From Diabrotica undecimpunctata (taxonomy: Eukaryota; Arthropoda; Insecta; Coleoptera; Chrysomelidae): a stretch of 64,000 nucleotides of DNA. Below are positions 58,142-64,000 of the stretch, piece after piece. Under the pieces are notes generated by a model. It had not been told where the DNA came from. It did no database searches and worked only from the letters and a program-made list of their open reading frames with translations. Position 1 is the stretch's first letter. Every line of letters starts with the position of its first letter. The stretch is taken from NCBI RefSeq assembly GCF_040954645.1, contig NC_092809.1:81028889-81092888 (forward strand), in the 5' to 3' direction. The translations under genes were made by a program, and so were the position numbers.

Positions 58142-59373
58142 AATTAACCCCTTTTCTTGATGAATCTAGCATTTTAAGAGTTGGAGGTAGACTTAAAAGA
58201 TCAGGATATGATTTTCCTAAAAAACATCCTATACTTTTACCCAAAGATCACATTCTGTCTAAGCTAATTATTTTAGATCAACATAATCAATTGATGCATG
58301 CAGGGCCTCAATTAACTTTGTACACGCTAAGAGAAAGGTATTGGATACTCGATGCTCGAAATTTAGTTAGAAAAATCATACATAATTGTATTGTTTGTTT
58401 TAAATACCGTTGTGTTCCACTGCAACCCTTAATGGGTGAACTCCCACCAGAAAGAGTAACCCCAAGTAGACCATTCTATAATACAGGAGTAGATTATGCT
58501 GGTCCTTTTATGATAAGAGATCGATTTACCAAACCCTATAAAACGATAAAGGCGTATATCTGTCTTTTTATCTGCATGGCCACGAAGGCAGTTCATCTCG
58601 AACTTGTTGGAGACCTTACTACACACTCATTTTTATCAGCATTGAGAAGATTTTCTTCTAGACGAGGCAAACCTGTAATTTTTTCGGATAATGGCACTAA
58701 TTTTGTAGGTGCCTATAAGGAGCTTGGATTATTTCTTAAACAAGCAAGTAAAACAATACATATTAATTTATCACTTGAAGGTATATCTTGGAAATTCATA
58801 CCTGCGAAAGCGCCTCATTTTGGAGGATTGTGGGAACGGGGAATAAGATCTGTCAAGTTTCATTTGAAAAGAGTAGTCGGAACCAATGTTTTATCCTATG
58901 AACAGTTTCTAACAGTCTTGGTTCAAATAGAAGGAATCTTAAATTCCAGACCTTTGCATCCGTTGTCGTCCGATCCCAATGATACTACACCACTCTCTCC
59001 ATCGCAATTTCTCATTGGAGAAGCTATCACAAGCATTCCAGAACCAAATTATTTGAATACACCGACTAACAGATTGAAGCAATTCCAGCTTACTCAAGCA
59101 ATCACTCAAGATTTTTGGTCTTGATGGTCTAGAGACTATATTAGTCAACTTCAGGCTCGAGAAAAATGGAAAAATAATTCACCTAACCTACTTCAACCTG
59201 GAACGTTGGTAATCGTTAAAGAAGATGACTTGCCCCCACAAAAATGGTTAACCGGTCGTATTTCCGAAGTGTTCCCTGGTGTTGATGGTGTTATTCGAAC
59301 TGCTACCGTAAAGACTTTGAATGGAAGTTATCAACGCCCAGTGATAAAACTTTGTGTTCTACCAATTATTTAA
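58135..59373 (+). pseudogene. BEL integrase
   Basis: VGGRLKRSGYDFPKKHPILL opens the zinc-binding part (HAGPQLTLYTLRERYWI, CIVCFKY). The catalytic core has TGVDYAGPF, FSDNGTNFVGA, and the GLWERGIRSVKFHL block with Glu. LNSRPLHPLSSDP and SPSQFLIGEA follow. A TGA at 59122-59124 interrupts after TQDFWS. The same frame continues WSRDYISQLQAREKW, VIVKEDDLPPQKW and the C-terminal barrel to TAA near 59373. One nonsense change is the only defect in this segment. Confidence 0.88.
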
Positions 59374-59403
59374 AGTCCACTAGACTTTCAATGGAGGCGG
59401 CTA

Positions 59404-59676
59404 TGTTGCATCCCGCCATATATTCAAACTTTATTTTGAACCTTGAACGACGCTGTGTTAATCCTATGCGCATGTGCTGCTGGTGCCATGACCGAGGAGG
59501 CGTGCGCCGACCCATTTTTTTATGACAAGTGACATCAACTCACTCGACAAGAAACAACCTTACTTTATAATTGTATTTTTAATAGTCGTAAAATAAAGAT
59601 TTTAAAAACAAGAATTTTCCTTCTGATTATCGCAGAAGAACGTATATTTGTTATAATCAAAAATACGAAAACCCCA
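59404..59676 (+). repeat. 3' LTR of the BEL element
   Basis: It starts TGTTGCATCCCGCCATATAT just after a GGAGGCGG purine tract and ends GAAAACCCCA. The last 65 bp are repeated at 42596. Confidence 0.7.
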
Positions 59677-60300
59677 TTTTCAGCATCTATATTAGATCTG
59701 GAACATAGAAGAAAACTACTGGCCCTTTACTGTTTTGGTATAAAGACAAAATACCATACCTAGTGGAAGCAATTCAACAGTATAGGCCTTATTTAAAGTT
59801 AATATATAGAGGTTCAAATTTTCCATGTTACGAAAGTGATTTTCATATACTCAATAAACCTTTAAAATATTTTAACTGTAATTGTAAAAAAGGAGACATT
59901 ATGCCAAGATTTAATTTTGAGGCCGAAACTAATAGTCTAAAATCTCAGTATACTTTCATTTTTTCTGATGCGTCATAGAGGGACAACAGAGTTGGTTTTG
60001 GTATATTCATTCCATCCCTAAATTATAAATTTTCGTGACGTCTTCCCAATCATTTAAGTATTTACAAAGCAGAAATAATTGCCATGCATGATGCAGTAAA
60101 AACTGCCATTAATAAAAAAATAAAAAATGTGATAATTTTCTCAGATTCACAGGTGGCTATAACAAAACTCTGTAATCCTTCTTTTGCAACAAATTCTGAA
60201 TATTGGGTTCTTACGACAAAAAGGCTAATTGCTTCATCTAACATGAATGGTTATAATATCCAATTATCCTGGATACCGATTAATAATTTTAATTTATTAA
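59677..60300 (+). pseudogene. I-like LINE ORF2, RNase H region (segment D)
   Basis: The plus strand gives LDLEHRRKLLALYCFG, YRPYLKLIYRGSNFPCY, then an RNase H domain: FSDAS, VGFGIFIPSLNYKF, a KAEIIAMHDAVKTA block with the second acid, and IIFSDSQVAITKLC, then LSWIP. This is what should follow the RT in the element whose endonuclease ends at 42590. It is broken by stops and a frameshift. The absence of RT between the two indicates a deletion. Confidence 0.65.
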
Positions 60301-60555
60301 AATTTCAGGGAAGAATTTATTAGATAAGGGCATTTTAGTATTAATTCTTTTTGACATGTATTTGCAGCAATTTTTATTAACGAAACTAATTTTATTTGGT
60401 GAGTTAACAAAAAATGTTTTTCTTTATAATTCAACTTTGTAAGATATTTTGTCTTTTTTAGCAGCTCTTGATAAGAATTGTAAACACAATTGAAAGCTCG
60501 AGATATTAAATAGTTAACCAATAGCCCCTTTTATTGACTCCAACCCATCAAAAAC

Positions 60556-60557
<2 letters not shown>
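60301..60557. other. Unassigned AT-rich stretch
   Basis: A short piece (GRIY, then IRAF) may be the last RNase H motif. Otherwise nothing is recognised up to the TA run. Confidence 0.4.

Positions 60558-60607
<50 letters not shown>
60558..60607. repeat. (TA)n at the border of the Penelope-like pair
   Basis: A 50-bp TA run directly at the 3' end of the minus-strand Penelope-like copy. Confidence 0.95.
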
Positions 60608-60609
<2 letters not shown>

Positions 60610-61525
60610 TCTAAAATAACAGCTGAACTGGTAGATGAAAAAGGGGGGTTGAGGTTAATTGGGTATACAGCTGATTAAAAGCCAAGTGTACTCTGTTTAA
60701 CAATTCATTATATTTCGCCAATTTTCATTGGCATCATCAGATGAGAGCTACAATTATTTAAAACATGGTAAAATACAATTTAATAATAGTTTGTTGTTTA
60801 TATACTTACTTAATTGAGGTTAATGGCAGTGCGATTTATTTTAATACCATCAAGTAAAAATGGAATATATTTTTGTTGGAATAATGTTGATTGTAGTTGA
60901 TGTTGATTACAAATTAAAATATAGGAAACAAATACAATTCAAATTAAAAATAAAACAGACACAACGTTTAGTTCGGTAAATGTCATTAAGGTTAAGTACT
61001 AGAACTATCAAATCAAATATCGAATGTTATTAATTGACTTTTGTGATGATGATTAGTTCCATGGTGTTGACGTAGTAGTTGTTTATTTGATTAATATTTA
61101 CTATAAGGTGTGTTATAGTTGAAAAAATTTTTGAAATTACATTATGTGTTGTATTAATTATTTAATAGTTATATGTGTCTATTTATAATGTTTGTTTTTC
61201 GATGTGTAATAAATAAGCATAAATCTCACTCAGATGTTCAACATCTGATTTCTTATTTATTAAATTATCCATTTGAGTGATAAATGCCATCTCGAGGAAG
61301 AGTCTTTTATTGAGATTATTTTCCATTGCAAGAATCTTTGTTTCACTGTAGTTCATTATGTGGTGTTCATCATGTACGTGTTTTGCAAGGGAACATCTAT
61401 CAGGATATAATCTGCTGTCACTCTTGTGGGAAGTGATGCGACTTTTTAGGTGTCTGTTGGTTTGGCCAATATATCGTTTGTTACAACTTCCGCACGGGAT
61501 ACGATAGACTATATTAGATAATTGA
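60608..61525 (-). mobile_element. Penelope-like element, minus-strand truncated copy
   Basis: About 900 bp are the reverse complement of 61978-62860 at roughly 99 percent by eye. It carries only the end of the protein (GIY-YIG domain), the 3' UTR and the terminal repeat-like part with the CTGATGATGCC motif. It stops within the protein at about 61520. Confidence 0.75.
60712..60740 (-). promoter_or_regulatory. Hammerhead-like motif, minus copy
   Basis: The minus strand reads CTGATGATGCCAAT, GAAA loop, ATTGGCGAAA. This resembles the CUGAUGA, stem II, GAAA core of hammerhead ribozymes, which are known in Penelope-like terminal repeats. The stem II closing is imperfect. Confidence 0.4.
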
Positions 61526-61536
61526 TACATTAACAC
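61183..61536 (-). pseudogene. GIY-YIG endonuclease domain, minus copy
   Basis: The open frame covers the Penelope-type GIY-YIG nuclease: NIVYRIPCGSCNKRYIGQTN, HLKSRITSHKSD, CSLAKHVHDEHH. It is the same as the plus copy apart from single changes such as K-R for K-Q. It has no RT part and no proper start; upstream residues are from the junction. The nuclease core itself is intact. Confidence 0.75.
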
Positions 61537-61601
61537 ATTAACAATACATTAACTATTGGTCATATCATAAGCATAGCACAAAAATTAATCTTATAAAACA
61601 A

Positions 61602-62321
61602 ATGAAAAACAGAATTTTACAGATTGCAGATCAATCACTCTATTATAAAAACCTAAAAATCCTTCATCAGCTCTTTCTAGACAATTCATACCCAAACACA
61701 TTACTTACTAAAATACTATTCAACACAACAAATGATACATTATCTGTAACACAAACCATCTCTAACCACACACCACAAAACACTACACCTACACTAGACA
61801 CAACCCCTAACACTAATTTAACTCCTTTTAAATACTTTAAATTACTCTTCATACAAGACTTAACACCGAAACTTACACGAATTTTCAAATCAGTTGACGA
61901 CAACATAAAAATCGCTAATTACACAGTGTTAAACATTAATTCGATATTCACCAAACTAAAAGATAAAACACCTACTGATCAATTATCTAATATAGTCTAT
62001 CGTATCCCGTGCGGAAGTTGTAACAAACAATATATTGGCCAAACCAACAGACACCTAAAAAGTCGCATCACTTCCCACAAGAGTGACAGCAGATTATATC
62101 CTGATAGATGTTCCCTTGCAAAACACGTACATGATGAACACCACATAATGAACTACAGTGAAACAAAGATTCTTGCAATGGAAAATAATCTCAATAAAAG
62201 ACTCTTCCTCGAGATGGCATTTATCACTCAAATGGATAATTTAATAAATAAGAAATCAGATGTTGAACATCTGAGTGAGATTTATGCTTATTTATTACAC
62301 ATCGAAAAACAAACATTATAA
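61602..62321 (+). pseudogene. Penelope-like RT C-terminus with GIY-YIG endonuclease
   Basis: A 239-residue open frame. About 110 residues correspond to the thumb and linker after the RT (ILQIADQSLYYKNLKILHQL, FIQDLTPKLTRIF, INSIFTKLKDKT). The GIY-YIG domain follows, with IVYRIPCGSC, KQYIGQTNRHLKSRITSHKS, a Cys/His set (DRCSLAKHVHDEHH), and ETKILAMENN with the metal-binding Glu. The RT palm is missing through 5' truncation, so the protein cannot support retrotransposition alone, but the nuclease half is undamaged. Confidence 0.82.
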
Positions 62322-62751
62322 ATAGACACATATAACTATTAAATAATTAATACAACACATAATGTAATTTCAAAAATTTTTTCAACTATAACACACCTTA
62401 TAGTAAATATTAATCAAATAAACAACTACTACGTCAACACCATGGAACTAATCATCTTCACAAAAGTCAATTAATAACATTCGATATTTGATAGTTCTAG
62501 TACTTAACCTTAATGACATTTACCGAACTAAACGTTGTGTCTGTTTTATTTTTAATTTGAATTGTATTTGTTTCCTATATTTTAATTTGTAATCAACATC
62601 AACTACAATCGACATTATTCCAACAAAAAATTTTTTACTTGATGGTATTAAAATAAATCGCACTGCCATTAACCTCAATTAAGTAAGTATATAAACAACA
62701 AACTATTATTAAATTGTATTTTACCATGTTTTAAATAATTGTAGCTCTCAT

Positions 62752-62779
62752 CTGATGATGCCAATGAAAATTGGCGAAA
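62752..62779 (+). promoter_or_regulatory. Hammerhead-like motif, plus copy
   Basis: Same motif as the minus copy. Stem II pairs GCCAAT with ATTGGC over a GAAA loop, followed by GAAA. Flanking stems I and III are not obvious. Confidence 0.4.
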
Positions 62780-62869
62780 TATAATGAATTGTTAAACAGA
62801 GTACACTTGGCTTTTAATCAGCTGTATACCCAATTAACCTCAACCCCCCTTTTATATACATATATACAC

Positions 62870-62990
62870 TTAGACTTAGACACAGATATAAAATCATATT
62901 TTCAGCGAATAGACAAAGATAACAATCATATTTCCCCTTGGTCTCCCTTCCATATTTCTTATTGACACCCATTGCCCATTAGTGAGACGA
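62870..62990 (+). pseudogene. Possible C-terminal piece of the I-like LINE (segment E)
   Basis: A short coding-like stretch (DTDIKSYFQRIDKDN, then HISPWSPFHISY) follows the Penelope-like pair in the same sense as segments A-D. It could belong to the region after RNase H in ORF2. The match is from general character only. Confidence 0.3.
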
Positions 62991-63449
62991 TTAGTTCCGA
63001 TCAGAGATATTTTACATATCTCTGCTTCCGATCCTAATATACCCATGAAACTAGAGGTGGGTCGTTGACATTTTTATCGGAACCGTTTTTCGTAAACTGT
63101 AACTAGTTGATTGTTTACCAGTAGTTTCAAATAAGCGAGTACACAAACAAACATATTGGCTATTATATTGAAAGAAACTAACGAAGGATATATTTATTAT
63201 AACTTGAAAAATAAATTAAACAATACAAATAGTACTTACATTTACATTACACATTATTAAATCGCGAATCGTCTAAATTGGCATTTAAAAACATAAGTTT
63301 TTCCACTTTTCTTGTTAACCGTGTTCTTCTTTTATTTAAAATTAAACTAGGTTTTGACCATGTGTTCAAAAGGAACAGATTTTGTTACAATACTACAATA
63401 TTTTATGAATATAGTGGTTAAGTTAGGATATACATGGCGATAGTTTTTC
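62991..63449. other. Non-coding AT-rich stretch
   Basis: It holds a small palindrome (AGAGATATTTTACATATCTCT, about 63003-63023) and otherwise nothing recognised. Confidence 0.5.
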
Positions 63450-63725
63450 CGCCACTATAATGGACAGTTCCAATCTCCGTTCGAAATTTTTTGTGGGTAA
63501 TATCAGCAGAAAAATACATGTCGATTTCTTTTGTATCTCTCGATACAGGTGTATGTTTAGATGAGCCATGTCCAATTAATTCATCTTAATTCATCAAAAA
63601 TACACCATGGACTTAAGTCATCTTTATCAGTTTCTTTTTCTTGTACTGGTTGATTTTCACTAGTACAATCTTCTTTTTCTTTTTTTATAGAAATAACCAG
63701 CTTCTTAACTCTTTCTTTTGTTTTT
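63450..63725 (-). pseudogene. hAT-like transposase C-terminal fragment
   Basis: On the minus strand a broken frame reads KKELRSWLF, then ELIGHGSSKHTPVSRDTKEI and DMYFSAD, as in the part preceding the dimerisation domain of hAT transposases. Stops and frame changes interrupt it and the dimerisation block itself is not recognisable. The assignment is tentative. Confidence 0.4.
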
Positions 63726-64000
63726 TATAACTAGGTATTCTTATTAATGAATGAGTTTCGATTGATCTGCATTTTCGATTTCAAATCTTTATTGATAGTT
63801 CGTTAAAGGATTTATTTAGTGTAAATATTCAATTAAGAATTATTTTTCTTAGTCAAAATTATTGACCTAGTATAAGAATAATAATTTTATTTTCAAAAAA
63901 TGCACATTTGTAGAAGATGCAGCTTTTATGGTCCACTTTCTGAATATTGCAATGATTGAAACTTCTCATGACGCATTTCTGTCCGTTTCTACTACAAGTA
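63726..64000. other. Window end, no feature
   Basis: AT-rich sequence without a recognisable gene. A continuation of the hAT fragment cannot be excluded. Confidence 0.4.

Larger units (their letters stand above)
42596..59676 (+). mobile_element. Decayed BEL/Pao LTR retrotransposon, split by a Gypsy element
   Basis: The plus-strand order is truncated 5' LTR, leader, gag, protease, RT, RNase H, integrase, 3' LTR. The Gypsy element at 44018-54821 interrupts gag. Besides that there are frameshifts near 54975, 56420, 57585 and 58110 and a TGA at 59122-59124. The 5' LTR keeps only its last 65 bp or so, whereas the 3' LTR is about 273 bp. The element sits in the ORF2 of the I-like LINE. Confidence 0.8.
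61560..62860 (+). mobile_element. Penelope-like element, plus-strand truncated copy
   Basis: The second copy of the inverted pair, 5'-truncated but longer than its partner. It contains the end of RT, the linker, the GIY-YIG domain and the same 3' region, ending near the CAACCCCCCTTTTA border at about 62852. Confidence 0.75.

Overview
The window looks like repeat-rich, AT-rich nuclear DNA of an insect. The evidence is the mix of mobile elements: THAP-type P elements, BEL/Pao, Gypsy, I-like and RTE-like non-LTR elements, Penelope-like elements, IS630/Tc1/mariner elements, and many long (TA)n tracts. A beetle is my guess from the style of the repeats, not something the sequence proves. I see no bacterial-type operons, tRNA or rRNA genes, CRISPR array, or confidently single-copy host housekeeping gene.

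Layout. 0.3-6.1 kb holds a small inverted-repeat element and a full-length, two-ORF, I-like non-LTR retrotransposon (minus strand) seated between two (TA)n tracts. 7.1-13.1 kb holds an RTE-like relic and then a five-exon minus-strand gene for a zinc-finger/tyrosine-recombinase-like protein. That gene is intact at every splice junction but has one nonsense codon. Its introns carry a mariner-type MITE and a dead Tc1 transposase. 13.1-19.5 kb is mostly non-coding with relics of a Tc1 element, a P element and two non-LTR elements.

From 19.56 kb to about 63 kb the layout is best read as one old I-like retroelement on the plus strand, cut into collinear pieces by nested insertions. ORF1 pieces lie at 19.56-19.98, 24.85-24.96 and 40.62-41.56 kb. 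The endonuclease is at 41.6-42.59 kb, the RNase H region at 59.68-60.3 kb, and a possible tail at 62.87 kb. Insertion 1 is a MITE that contains a P-type MITE, which contains a THAP P element with a spliced transposase. Insertion 2 is a TTAA-flanked, 15.65 kb piggyBac-like composite holding a very young, pol-deleted Gypsy element, a foldback element, a relic of an unnamed transposase-like family, an intact DD83E transposase gene and an RTE tail. Insertion 3 is a 247-bp unit made mostly of a near-perfect palindrome. Insertion 4 is a decayed BEL/Pao element, itself split in gag by a 10.8 kb Gypsy element. Insertion 5 is a head-to-head inverted pair of Penelope-like copies.

The genes therefore do not form a pathway. 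Most are replication machinery of independent elements, at different stages of decay. The best candidates for still-functional products are the non-LTR ORF1/ORF2 pair at 0.8-5.9 kb, the DD83E transposase at 37.3-38.7 kb, and the Gypsy pol at 47.7-50.9 kb. The tyrosine-recombinase-like gene would join them if its single stop is a polymorphism or error.
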